Shown: piece after piece, positions 16,976 through 24,561 of the stretch | Position numbering within the stretch: position 1 is the stretch's first letter | Layout of the letters: every line of letters begins with the position of its first letter | Source of the DNA: Citrifermentans bremense R1 | GTDB lineage: Bacteria > Desulfobacterota > Desulfuromonadia > Geobacterales > Geobacteraceae | Length of the DNA stretch: 64,000 bases | Direction: 5' to 3' | Assembly: GCF_000426865.1 (NCBI RefSeq) | Contig: NZ_AUGE01000011.1 | Coordinates: 1-64,000 of the forward strand | Program-made: the position numbers and the translations under genes | The notes under the pieces: model-generated | Seen by the model: only the letters and a program-made list of their open reading frames with translations | What the model was told of the DNA's origin: nothing | Database searches by the model: none

Positions 16976-17817
16976 TCACACCTCTATGCGGAAGCTGGCA
17001 CCCTCTTCGGTGTTGCTGGCGATGCTGAATTCCACCTTTTCCATCTCAGGGCAGAAGAAGTTGCGGAAATTGTCGATGGTCGCCGACATGTGTCCGATGG
17101 ACTCCATCATCTTCTGCACCCGCGACTAAAGGTATTGCTCCGAAAACTCTTCTGTCGCGTAGGTTATCGGCAGTTCCTGTGCCAGTAACCCCAACAGGTT
17201 GAGCGGTTGCCGCCACTGGTGGGCGATGTTATTGATCATCTCCCCCATCGCCGCCAGGCGGCTTTGCTGGATCAGCATCTGGTCCCTTTGCCGCAGCTGC
17301 TCCGCAGTCCTCGCCCGCTCTTCCGCCTCCCGCTCCAGTTCCCGGTATGCCCGCTCCAGTGCCTCGGCTTATGGTCTATGACGCAGAAGGAACCGAGGAC
17401 GTAGCCGTCGGAAGTGACCAGCGGAATCCCCAGGTAGGCAATGACCTTGAGGTCCCTGATGGCGAGGTTTTCCTTGAACAGCGGATGAACGCGTGCGTCC
17501 TCGATGATGAGGGGCTGCTTCGCGACGCGATTGTATTGGCAGAACGAATGCGACAGGGGGGTCTGGCGGCTGGAGAGCCACGGTTCGGGAAGGCCGACGC
17601 AGCTTTTAAAGAACTGCCGGTCGCTGTCTACCAGCGTGACGAGGGCGACGGGTGCAGATGCAAAGCGCGAGGCGAGTCTGCTCAGGCGATCGAATGCCTC
17701 TTCGGTCGGAGTATCCAACAGGGCTACGGCCCGCAACGCGGCAAGCCGGGCGGGATCAGTAACATGGCTTGAAATATCGCTACCGTTCATTCGGGTTCCC
17801 ACTTTGAGCGGTTTCAC
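16976..17817 (-). pseudogene. GAF-histidine kinase remnant
   Basis: The 5' part encodes a GAF domain (RLAALRAVALLDTPTEEAFDRL...PLVTSDGYVLGSFCVIDHKP). Near 17370 the frame shifts and continues as a coiled coil and a phospho-acceptor region (AAMGEMINNIAHQWRQPLN). A TAG stop at 17128-17126 interrupts it after FSEQYL, followed by the rest of the HisKA helix (RNFFCPEMEKVEFS). Almost the whole ATPase domain is deleted: the sequence jumps to the terminal strand (EEGASFRIEV) and stops at 16976. Frameshift, stop and deletion together show a dead sensor kinase. Confidence 0.85.
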
Positions 17818-18132
17818 TTAAATGCGCGAAAGTACCAGAGAGAAGCTATCAGATGCGGTGCGTGTTTCAAGCAATAACGGGGAAATAGGGTGTGGTGACT
17901 GGGTCTGGCAAAAGCAACTCCCCCCTGCCCCCCCTTCGCACAGGCGGCGTCACCACCCGACCTCCCCGCTCCAGGGGAAGGAGAGCAGAGAGAAGTGTAT
18001 AAGGGGGACGGGCACCTGCGGAGCCAGTCCCCCAGCTGGAGCGTTGGGTTCATAAATAGTTTCCACCGCCCCCGGTTTGTGCTAGTTATGTAGGACATTT
18101 CCAACCGTCTGTTCCCGCCAAGGAGGTTGACC
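17818..18132. other. Intergenic region with family-B palindrome
   Basis: No gene is seen. A CCCCCC-rich repeat like that at 20911-20944 lies near 17929-17960. A variant of the GGGGACAGGCACCTGGCGGAGCCAGTCCCC palindrome lies at 18003-18033, with other copies at 31577-31607 and 35881-35910. The right end holds AAGGAGG (18120-18126), the ribosome-binding site of the selenoprotein gene. The promoter of that gene must lie in the last ~90 bases but is not obvious. Confidence 0.55.
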
Positions 18133-18387
18133 ATGAAGATCCGCAAGAAGATTCTCGATTTCGAGTATGAAGAGGTTCTGGAGGTCAAGTACCGCGAGCT
18201 GATACGGGTTGGCTGCGCCGTCGCGGTCGGCTGTCCGGATTGACTCAAGAAACACTTCGCGGTCGCGAAGGAAGCTGGCGCTACTGAAGAGGAACTGAAC
18301 GAGGCCATGGCCTACGGCATGATCGCCCCGTCGGGAAGAGCAAAAAACTTCGTGCTCGGCATGAAGGGCGTGCTGGACGAGTTGTAA
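18133..18387 (+). CDS. AhpD-like selenoprotein (CxxU)
   Basis: The frame is open for 84 residues if the UGA at 18241-18243 is read as selenocysteine (residue 37). The redox motif is Cys34-Pro-Asp-Sec37 with His41 after it, matching the C-x-x-C-x-x-x-H motif of AhpD-fold proteins (ELIRVGCAVAVGCPD, U, LKKHFAVAKEAGATEEEL, then EAMAYGMIAPSGRAKNF). A hairpin with a GGTC loop follows the UGA at the right distance. AAGGAGG lies six bases before the ATG. AhpD-fold proteins are thiol-dependent peroxidases or disulfide reductases. Without read-through only 36 residues would be made and the conserved helix after the motif would be lost. The selABC machinery must be elsewhere. Confidence 0.88.
18255..18270 (+). 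promoter_or_regulatory. Bacterial SECIS-like hairpin
   Basis: CTTCGC-GGTC-GCGAAG is a perfect six-base-pair stem with a GGTC loop. The stem starts 11 bases after the UGA, and the loop GG is 17 bases after it, in the range of bacterial SECIS elements recognised by SelB. It lies inside the coding sequence, as bacterial SECIS elements do. Confidence 0.8.
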
Positions 18388-18433
18388 CCGGGGCGGCAGG
18401 GCCTGATCCGCAACCGGCGGTGTAATAGCAGCT

Positions 18434-18476
18434 TGGGCCGGGGCCTCCATGGACCCGGCCTTCACTTTTTTCTAAG
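18434..18476 (+). terminator. Probable terminator after the selenoprotein gene
   Basis: GGGCCGGGgCC...GGaCCCGGCC forms a GC-rich stem about 48 bases after the stop codon. It is followed by TTCACTTTTTT. It lies just before the MATE transporter start, so that gene probably has its own promoter or relies on read-through. Confidence 0.65.
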
Positions 18477-18492
18477 CGAGAGTCCCCAGATC

Positions 18493-19836
18493 TTGAAGCG
18501 TCTCTTTATCAAAAAAAGAAGGAAACCGGTCTCGATCCGCCGCAACGTCGCGGCGCTTTCGATGCCCGTGCTCCTGTCGTCCCTGTTCCAGCGCCTGGTT
18601 TCCATCGTTGACATCTTCATGGTCGGCGGACTTGGAGCGGCAGCCATCGCCGCCACCGGCCTCGGCCAGCTGCTGATCTTCGTGACCATGACGGTGTTCT
18701 GGGGGCTTTCCACCGGCGCCAACGTGGTCATAGCGCATCTTTGGGGCGCGGGGCGCCACTTGGAGGCACGCCGGGCGGGCTTCGCTTCGCTTTTGCTTTG
18801 CGCCCTCCTTGCCGTGGCGGCGACCCTTTTGGGGATTGGTTTCGGAGCCGACGTGGCAACCTTCATGGGGGCGAGCAGCGACGTCCTTGCCTACGCCTCG
18901 CCTTATATCCGACTGGTCTTTCTCTACTTCGCCTTTACGGCCGGACTCAACATCCTATCCGCCATCAGCCAGGGGACCGGCAACACCAGGACGCCGATGG
19001 AGGCCATCCTCCTGGTCAATATCCTGCACGTGGTCATCGCCTACCCGCTCATCTACGGCAAGCTCGGCTTCCCCCGCTACGGCGTGATCGGTGCCGCTTA
19101 CGCGATCAACATCTCGGAGGCTGCAGGATTCATCTACCTCCTGATCCAGTCGCTCAGGAAGGGGTATCTGAAGATCGGCCCTCCCGACATGGTGCTCCTG
19201 AATAAAGTATGGAAGATCGGCTACCCGGTCGCGCTGGAGCGGATCGCCCAGCAGTCGGGACAGCTTTTCTACTCCAAGTTCATCATCGGCTTCGGCACCG
19301 CCGCCTACGCGGCGCACCAGATCGGGCTCTCCATCGAATCTCTTTCCTTCATGCCTGGCGCCGGCATGGGGATCGCCGCCGCCACTTTGATGGGACAGTC
19401 GCTGGGCGCGAAGAAACTCAGGCGCGCCCACATGAGCCACACCGAGGCGCTGCGGCTCGCCATAATCGTCATGGCCTGCATGGCGCTCCTCTTTTTCTTC
19501 ATTCCGCACCACCTGATCGCCCTCTTCACCAGCGATCCCGACGTCATCGAGAAAGGAAGCGTCTTCTTGAAGCTGGTCGCCTTCGCCCAGGTGCCGCTCG
19601 CCATCTCCTTCGTCTATGCCGGGAGCCTGCGCGGTACCGGCGACACGCACTACGTCTTCCTGGTAACACTCGTCGCCATGTGGGGGATCAGGGTGCTTCT
19701 CTCCTACGTCGCCGCGGTCCCGCTGCATCTCTCGCTCTACGCCGTCTGGGGCGTGTTCCTGGTGGACTGGTTCTTCCGGGCCGGCGCTTTCTACTGGCGC
19801 TACCAGCGCCGCGACCTGCACAGCGTCATCATCTAG
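18493..19836 (+). CDS. MATE-family efflux transporter
   Basis: About 447 residues with 12 hydrophobic helices and the MATE internal repeat: the N-half PVLLSSLFQRLVSIVDIFMVGGLG and the C-half YPVALERIAQQSGQLFYSKFIIGFG. Family-typical segments such as GLSTGANVVIAHLWGAGR and GMGIAAATLMGQSLGAKK are present. MATE proteins export cationic drugs or metabolites using Na+ or H+ gradients; the substrate is unknown. The exact start is uncertain: the TTG at 18493 gives LKRLFIKKRRK before the first helix, but the ribosome-binding site is weak. A methyltransferase gene begins three bases after its stop codon, so the two form an operon. Confidence 0.88.
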   Translation: MKRLFIKKRRKPVSIRRNVAALSMPVLLSSLFQRLVSIVDIFMVGGLGAAAIAATGLGQLLIFVTMTVFWGLSTGANVVIAHLWGAGRHLEARRAGFASLLLCALLAVAATLLGIGFGADVATFMGASSDVLAYASPYIRLVFLYFAFTAGLNILSAISQGTGNTRTPMEAILLVNILHVVIAYPLIYGKLGFPRYGVIGAAYAINISEAAGFIYLLIQSLRKGYLKIGPPDMVLLNKVWKIGYPVALERIAQQSGQLFYSKFIIGFGTAAYAAHQIGLSIESLSFMPGAGMGIAAATLMGQSLGAKKLRRAHMSHTEALRLAIIVMACMALLFFFIPHHLIALFTSDPDVIEKGSVFLKLVAFAQVPLAISFVYAGSLRGTGDTHYVFLVTLVAMWGIRVLLSYVAAVPLHLSLYAVWGVFLVDWFFRAGAFYWRYQRRDLHSVII

Positions 19837-19839
19837 ACG

Positions 19840-20889
19840 ATGCAGCTTTCCTTTGCACCTACCATGGACCGCGTCGAGCTGCAGCGACGGCTTCAGCAGC
19901 TCCTGGTTCCCGGGTCTCTTCTCGACGCGCCGCTCGCCAGAAGCATCGACCGCCTCGCCCGCTCCTTCGCACGCTATGCCGCGAGCTACCCTCTGCCGCT
20001 TTGGGCTCCCGGGCTCGTGACGGACAACGAGATGCGGAGCCTGACCGAGGCGCTCTTGCCCATGGCGGAGATCCGCCCCGCTTTCGACCGCCTGCTGGCG
20101 CGGTCTTGCCGCTTCACCCCTCTTCTCGCCGGATGTTACCTGCACAGCTCCGCCTGCTGGATCGATTTCCTGCAGCGGCTGCAGCCCCCCCTGCCGCTGG
20201 CGAACCCGGCCGTGATACTCTCCCGATTGGCCGAGAATTACCAGGCGCGGGAGCGTTTCCTCTTCTCGCTGATGCTACCGCATCACTATGGCGGCGGCTT
20301 CGACCGCTATCCCCTGCAGTCGCAGTGGCTTTCGGGGTGGCTGAAGGAGCGGGCAAAGATTTTGGGGGGTATCAGGATATTGGACAGCGCCTGCGGCAGC
20401 GGCGAGGGGACCTATCAGGTGGCGGAACTGCTGCGGGAAGCGGGATATTCGGGAAGAAGTTGCGAGGTGCACGGGTCAACGCTGGAAGAGATCGAGCTCT
20501 ACGCGGCGGCTCATCTCTATTTCCCACACGATCCGCAGCGGGAGAGGGAGTACCGGGCGCGGACGGCGCCGCTTTTAGGTGCCGCCGATGCGCCGCGGTT
20601 TGAGTTTTACCTGGATCGTGTCGGCTCGGCCCCAGAGAGGGAGCCCTACCACCTGGTTTTGTGCAACGGTCTTCTGGGCGGTCCGCTGCTGCACGACGAC
20701 GCGGAGCTTGACGCCGCCTTCGCGGGCCTTGCCGCACGGCTTCTCCCCGGCGGGGTGCTTTTGGCCGCCGACCGGTTTCATGCCGGGTGGCGGCTGCGGG
20801 TGCCGGCGGAGAGGCTTTGCGCGCTTATGGAGAAACATGGGCTTATCCCGTTTCAGGTACCGGAAGGGATTGCAGGGATAAAGCGGTAA
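19840..20889 (+). CDS. CheR-like SAM-dependent methyltransferase
   Basis: 349 residues. Residues ~1-160 are a helical N-terminal region (LQQLLVPGSLLD, RERFLFSLMLPHHYGGGFDRYP). Residues ~175-330 form a class I methyltransferase domain: motif I is ILDSACGSGEGTYQVAELL, an acidic second motif is VHGSTLEEIELYAAAH, and the CheR-like motif is YHLVLCNGLLGGPLLHD. The order and spacing resemble CheR chemotaxis methyltransferases, but the usual substrate-docking features are not clear and no chemotaxis gene is nearby. Its target is therefore unknown. It is tightly coupled to the MATE gene. Confidence 0.72.
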   Translation: MQLSFAPTMDRVELQRRLQQLLVPGSLLDAPLARSIDRLARSFARYAASYPLPLWAPGLVTDNEMRSLTEALLPMAEIRPAFDRLLARSCRFTPLLAGCYLHSSACWIDFLQRLQPPLPLANPAVILSRLAENYQARERFLFSLMLPHHYGGGFDRYPLQSQWLSGWLKERAKILGGIRILDSACGSGEGTYQVAELLREAGYSGRSCEVHGSTLEEIELYAAAHLYFPHDPQREREYRARTAPLLGAADAPRFEFYLDRVGSAPEREPYHLVLCNGLLGGPLLHDDAELDAAFAGLAARLLPGGVLLAADRFHAGWRLRVPAERLCALMEKHGLIPFQVPEGIAGIKR

Positions 20890-21060
20890 AAACTGCAACA
20901 GCAAAGAGCAAATCCCCCCTGTCCCCCCTTCGCAAAGGGGGGAACGCGAGGTCTCGTGCAGCGCTTGGTGGGCGGACTTACCGAGGTTCTCCAGGTTCTT
21001 CTAAGACCCCTTTGATCTCTTTTACCTCGTTCCCAAGGTCCACCTTGGGAACCAGAAAAC
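20890..21060. repeat. Mosaic of dispersed palindromes
   Basis: After the methyltransferase come a CCCCCCTTCGCAAAGGGGGG palindrome (about 20922-20941) and a second copy of the family-A palindrome CGTTCCCAAGG-TCCA-CCTTGGGAAC (21028-21052). The region separates two convergent genes and has no open frame of note. A run of CTCTAT/CTCAAT units follows at about 21147-21190. Confidence 0.6.
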
Positions 21061-21084
21061 GGACGCAGACCCTTCAGGCAAAAA

Positions 21085-21117
21085 AAGAGGGACGCAGCCT
21101 CTTGGCCCGTCCCTCTT
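21085..21117 (-). terminator. Intrinsic terminator after fabH
   Basis: The 10-bp stem AAGAGGGACG / CGTCCCTCTT has a 13-base loop. On the minus strand it is followed by a run of T. It lies about 75 bases past the fabH stop codon. Confidence 0.8.
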
Positions 21118-21192
21118 CCCTTAACTCCTCAACCTAAGTCCTTATCTGGACTCAATCTCAATCTTTATCTCTATCTCTATCTGCCTCTCAAT

Positions 21193-22173
21193 CTAAGCCT
21201 TTAGCAGCACCCCGCCCCAGGAGAGCCCGCCGCCGAATCCCATCATCAGCACCGTCTCCCCAGGCTTGATAACGCCGTTTCTGCGGTTCTCGTCGAGCGC
21301 CAGACCAAGCGACGCCGCGGCGGTGTTGCCGTAACGGTCCAGGTTGAGCAGGAACTTGTCCTTGGGGATCCCGGTCTTCTTGGAGATGAAATCGATGATC
21401 CTGACGTTGGCCTGGTGCGGGATGATGTGGTCGATTTCCTCGGGCCTGATTCCCGCCCGCTCCGCCAGGTCCTTTATGATGCGCGGAATGACGTCGGTGG
21501 CAAAGGTGAAGACGCTTTTGCCGGCCATCTTGAAGGTGTTCTCCTTGAGCGCGATGCTCTCGGCGCTGATCGGTTTGCGCGACCCCGAGGAAGGGACCTG
21601 GATCAATTCCCACCCCCTGCCGTCGCTTTGCATCATGGTGTGCTGGATCCCCTTGCCCGACATACCCGCACCGAGGATGACGGCGCCGGCCCCGTCGCCG
21701 AAAAGGGGAGCCGAACCCTTGTCGTCGAAATCCAGTATTTTCGAGTAGGTATCGGCGCCGATCAGCAGCACCTTGCGGTATTTTCCCGACAGGATCAGGT
21801 TGTCGGCGACCTCCATCCCGTAGATGAAACTGCTGCAGACCGCGTTCATGTCGAAAGCGAAGGCCCGCTCGGCTCCGATGTTCTTTTGCACCATGCAGGC
21901 GGTGGCGGGGAGGATCATGTCGGGGGTGGAAGTGGCGACGATGATGCAGTCGATCTCGAGTGGGTCGAGATCGGCGTTCTCCAGGGCGCGCAGGGCGGCG
22001 CCGGTGGCGAGGTCCGAGGTCGATTCCTCCTCTACGGCGAAGCGGCGCTCGCGGATGCCGGTCCTCGAGTGGATCCAGGCATCTGCATCATCAACCAGGT
22101 ATTCAAAGAAGCTATTGGGGACGACACGGGCGGGGACGTGCCCGCCGGTGCCAAGGATTTCAGCATGCAGCAT
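21193..22173 (-). CDS. fabH: Beta-ketoacyl-ACP synthase III
   Basis: 326 residues, the normal FabH length. The catalytic triad is visible: Cys113 in AVCSSFIYGM, His253 in IIPHQANVRII and Asn283 in YGNTAAASLG. Other signatures are SRTGIRERR, FGDGAGAVILG and MMGFGGGLSWGG. The enzyme condenses acetyl-CoA or a branched acyl-CoA with malonyl-ACP to start fatty-acid synthesis in the cytosol. It is not within a fab/plsX cluster here, so it may be an accessory copy with a special primer. GGGAGG precedes the ATG by about eight bases. Confidence 0.92.
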   Translation of the reverse strand: MLHAEILGTGGHVPARVVPNSFFEYLVDDADAWIHSRTGIRERRFAVEEESTSDLATGAALRALENADLDPLEIDCIIVATSTPDMILPATACMVQKNIGAERAFAFDMNAVCSSFIYGMEVADNLILSGKYRKVLLIGADTYSKILDFDDKGSAPLFGDGAGAVILGAGMSGKGIQHTMMQSDGRGWELIQVPSSGSRKPISAESIALKENTFKMAGKSVFTFATDVIPRIIKDLAERAGIRPEEIDHIIPHQANVRIIDFISKKTGIPKDKFLLNLDRYGNTAAASLGLALDENRRNGVIKPGETVLMMGFGGGLSWGGVLLKA

Positions 22174-22247
22174 CTCAGTGCGCCTCCCTTGCTTCCCGCG
22201 ATGGGGCCGAGAAACGCAATGTTTATCTCATAATAAAATGGCGTTTG

Positions 22248-22571
22248 TCAATTAATATGATCCTCCTTATCGGAAATGGCGTCCACCACGCCGTACACCC
22301 AGAGCAGGAGAAAGCCGACCAGGAGCCATTTGGCATAGGGCGAGTCGGTCTGGATGGAGGCGAGCACCTGCTCGGCGTCGACTCCCCCTCCTCGCGCTGC
22401 CAGCATCAGTTTTCCGGCGCTGCGCATGGCTATGAAGAGCCCTCCCAGGATGAATACGTTGTCGAGCAGTATCATCACCCCCCCCTTCACCCGGCTCCCC
22501 CGGTACAGCTGCCCGAGCCCCGGCAGCACCAGCGCGGAAAGCGCCACGCATTTGATCTTGTTTCCCATCAT
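22248..22571 (-). CDS. Small membrane protein, TM2/DUF5683-like
   Basis: 107 residues with three predicted membrane segments: residues ~5-25, ~35-50 and ~83-100. The N-terminal region ALVLPGLGQLYRGSRVKGGVMILLDN matches the P-G-L-G-Q-x-Y-x-G pattern of TM2/DUF5683 small membrane proteins, whose function is unknown. It lies 74 bases upstream of fabH on the same strand. The start has GAGGAGAAAC before a double ATG. Confidence 0.7.
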   Translation of the reverse strand: MMGNKIKCVALSALVLPGLGQLYRGSRVKGGVMILLDNVFILGGLFIAMRSAGKLMLAARGGGVDAEQVLASIQTDSPYAKWLLVGFLLLWVYGVVDAISDKEDHIN

Positions 22572-22668
22572 GTTTCTCCTCTTGGCAGCGGCGCGGCGGT
22601 CGCGCCGGATTAGAAGCCATCGTTTTTGTGTTGTGGATCGCTGCTGTTTCTGCTAGTTATTCACCCCT

Positions 22669-23244
22669 ATGGACAAAGCATCACGCTTAAAAAGACGCGA
22701 AGCCATCATGCCGCTCCTCAAGGATCCGGAGGTAGAGGTGCGCCTGGCTGCGGCGCGTGCGCTGGAAAAGCTGGAAGCTTCCGAGAGCCTGGAAGAGATC
22801 TTCGATCGGCTGAAACGCGGGGATCGCGCCACCAAGGTGGCCGCTATTTACGCGATGGGGCGCATCGGCGGCGCGAAGGTACTGCCGGTCCTCTTTTACT
22901 GCGCGGGAAGAAGCGAGGTAGACATCAAGTCCGCTGCGATACGGGTGCTGGGCGAGGTGGAACTCCCTGAGGCGGTGCCGGTCCTTTTGGAGAAACTCGA
23001 CGATCCGGCGCCCGCGGTGCGGGCCTTCGCCGTCGAAGCGCTCGGCCACTACCGCGACCCCGCCCTGGTTCCCCGGCTGCTCCCTTTCCTGGAAGCAAAC
23101 GACGGCATGCTCGACGCCGAAGCCGCACTCGCCTTGGGGCGCATCGGCGACGCATCGCTGGCCGAGCCGCTCATGAGGCTGATCGACTCCCCCCACGAAA
23201 AAACTCGCGCCGCAGCGGCAACCGCCCTCTCCCTGCTCCCCTGA
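22669..23244 (+). CDS. HEAT-repeat protein
   Basis: 191 residues made almost entirely of HEAT/PBS-lyase-like repeats of about 31 residues: LKDPEVEVRLAAARALEKL, RGDRATKVAAIYAMGRIGG, SEVDIKSAAIRVLGEV, DDPAPAVRAFAVEALGHY, NDGMLDAEAALALGRIGD and DSPHEKTRAAAATALSLL. Such solenoids bind other proteins. It has no signal peptide. It is convergent with the HD-GYP gene, whose partner gene also encodes HEAT repeats, so all three may belong to one signalling system (inference). No good ribosome-binding site precedes the ATG at 22669. Confidence 0.8.
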   Translation: MDKASRLKRREAIMPLLKDPEVEVRLAAARALEKLEASESLEEIFDRLKRGDRATKVAAIYAMGRIGGAKVLPVLFYCAGRSEVDIKSAAIRVLGEVELPEAVPVLLEKLDDPAPAVRAFAVEALGHYRDPALVPRLLPFLEANDGMLDAEAALALGRIGDASLAEPLMRLIDSPHEKTRAAAATALSLLP

Positions 23245-23250
23245 CTCTCC

Positions 23251-24561
23251 CTAAAAGTACTGCGCCACGTCGATCCCCTTCACCAGAGGATCCACCAGGT
23301 CCACGATGTTGTCGCCGCTCGTGATGAGGCTTCTCAGCTCTGGGTCTGCGAGCAGGCTCCCGTGCGGGTCCATGACCACCTTCACCACCGCCGCCCCGCA
23401 GGGCTGGCTGCTGGGGGAGAACACCACGGCGATCTCGTTGCTGTCGAGCCGGACCAGGCTGCCGGTGGGGTACTTCCCGGTCAACTCCATGAACCGCTCC
23501 ACGATGGCGCCGTCCAGGCTTCCCCCCACCGCTTTCCTGATCTCCTTCATCGCCTGGTCGGGGAGCATGGGGCGCTGATAGCTTCTCAGCGTGGTGGTGG
23601 CGTCGTAGAAGTCGGCGACGGCGACGATCTTGCTGGTGGTCCCGAACTCCTTTTCCCTGGCCCAATCCGGGTATCCGGCCCGGTCGTAACGGATATGATG
23701 TCCCAGGACGGCCTCGGCCACCCGGTCCGAAACCCCTTCCATCTCCCGGACGATGGCGGCCCCGAATTCCGGGTGCTTCCTCATCTCCACAAACTCGTCG
23801 CTGCTCAGCTTCCCCGGCTTGTTGAGGATGTCCTTGTCCACCCGGGTCTTGCCGATGTCGTGGAGAAAGCCGGCCAGGCCGCACTCCTCCACCTCGACCT
23901 CCCCATGTCCCATGGACGCTGAGAGCGCCATGGAGAGCACGCCGACGTTGACGCTATGCTGGAAGGTGTAGTTGTCGTAATCCTTGATCAAGGCCAGGCC
24001 CAAGAGCGCCGCGGGCTCCTTGATGGCCGCCGAGGCGAGGCTGCTCACCACGGTAAGCATGCGCCGGGAATTGGGTATGCGCCCCTTGCCGATCTCCTCG
24101 AAGATGTCGCGCACGGCGCTTACCGCCTCGTTGTAGGTATGGGACAGGGAATTCTCCTCCATCACCTCGATCAGCTTTACCCCGGCCTCCTTCAGCCCGC
24201 GCGCCAGATCCCCGGCCTCGTCGCTTCCCTCCGCCATCAGGCGCGCCAGCACGGTCAGGTCCGGCGCCAGCACCCCCGGTTTGAGGATCAGGCCGGCTAT
24301 CCCCTTCTCCTCGAGACGGTTGATCAGCTCCTGCAGCGGCGCGGGGGGCGCGAAGAAGAGATGCTCGCCGACAGAGAGAACCCCATCCACCACAGCCAGG
24401 CGCAGATCTCCGCCGTTGCGCTGCAGCATCAGCATCAGCGCTTCCATTTCCCGGAAGGGCTGCAACGAGGCGGGGTGCCCAGGCGGATAGAGCCCGGCCC
24501 CCTTGATCGCGCCAGACAGGAGCGTCGCCAGGCGTTGTGCATGCTGCAGGCCGTCAATCAT
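23251..24561 (-). CDS. HD-GYP domain protein with shared N-terminal domain
   Basis: 436 residues. Residues ~200-370 form an HD-GYP c-di-GMP/cGAMP phosphodiesterase domain: QHSVNVGVLS (His202), LAGFLHDIGKTRVDKDIL (His234-Asp235), MRKHPEFG and GHHIRYDRAGYPD, where the usual HHERxDGxGYP has Ile and Ala substitutions. The N-terminal ~115 residues (AIKGAGLYPPGHPASLQPF, VVDGVLSVGEHLFF) resemble the N-terminus of the upstream HEAT protein. The ATG at 24561 follows GGGAGG and overlaps the HEAT gene stop by eight bases, so the two are translationally coupled. Geobacter uses both c-di-GMP and cGAMP; which one it cleaves is open. Confidence 0.88.
   Translation of the reverse strand: MIDGLQHAQRLATLLSGAIKGAGLYPPGHPASLQPFREMEALMLMLQRNGGDLRLAVVDGVLSVGEHLFFAPPAPLQELINRLEEKGIAGLILKPGVLAPDLTVLARLMAEGSDEAGDLARGLKEAGVKLIEVMEENSLSHTYNEAVSAVRDIFEEIGKGRIPNSRRMLTVVSSLASAAIKEPAALLGLALIKDYDNYTFQHSVNVGVLSMALSASMGHGEVEVEECGLAGFLHDIGKTRVDKDILNKPGKLSSDEFVEMRKHPEFGAAIVREMEGVSDRVAEAVLGHHIRYDRAGYPDWAREKEFGTTSKIVAVADFYDATTTLRSYQRPMLPDQAMKEIRKAVGGSLDGAIVERFMELTGKYPTGSLVRLDSNEIAVVFSPSSQPCGAAVVKVVMDPHGSLLADPELRSLITSGDNIVDLVDPLVKGIDVAQYF

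Noticed and set aside
17126-17128. TAG read as pyrrolysine in the GAF-kinase frame
   Set aside because: The same locus also has a frameshift and a large deletion of the ATPase domain; simple decay explains the stop codon.
18955-20145. Long minus-strand frame over the MATE/methyltransferase genes
   Set aside because: It is rich in Gly, Arg, Asp and His without domain features, and lies opposite two well-supported genes.
20911-20944. Terminator after the methyltransferase gene
   Set aside because: The CCCCCCTTCGCAAAGGGGGG palindrome recurs elsewhere unrelated to gene ends and has no T-run, so it is listed as a repeat.
21147-21190. Microsatellite with regulatory role
   Set aside because: A short CTCTAT/CTCAAT run after the fabH stop codon; too short and imperfect, and nothing links it to control of a gene.
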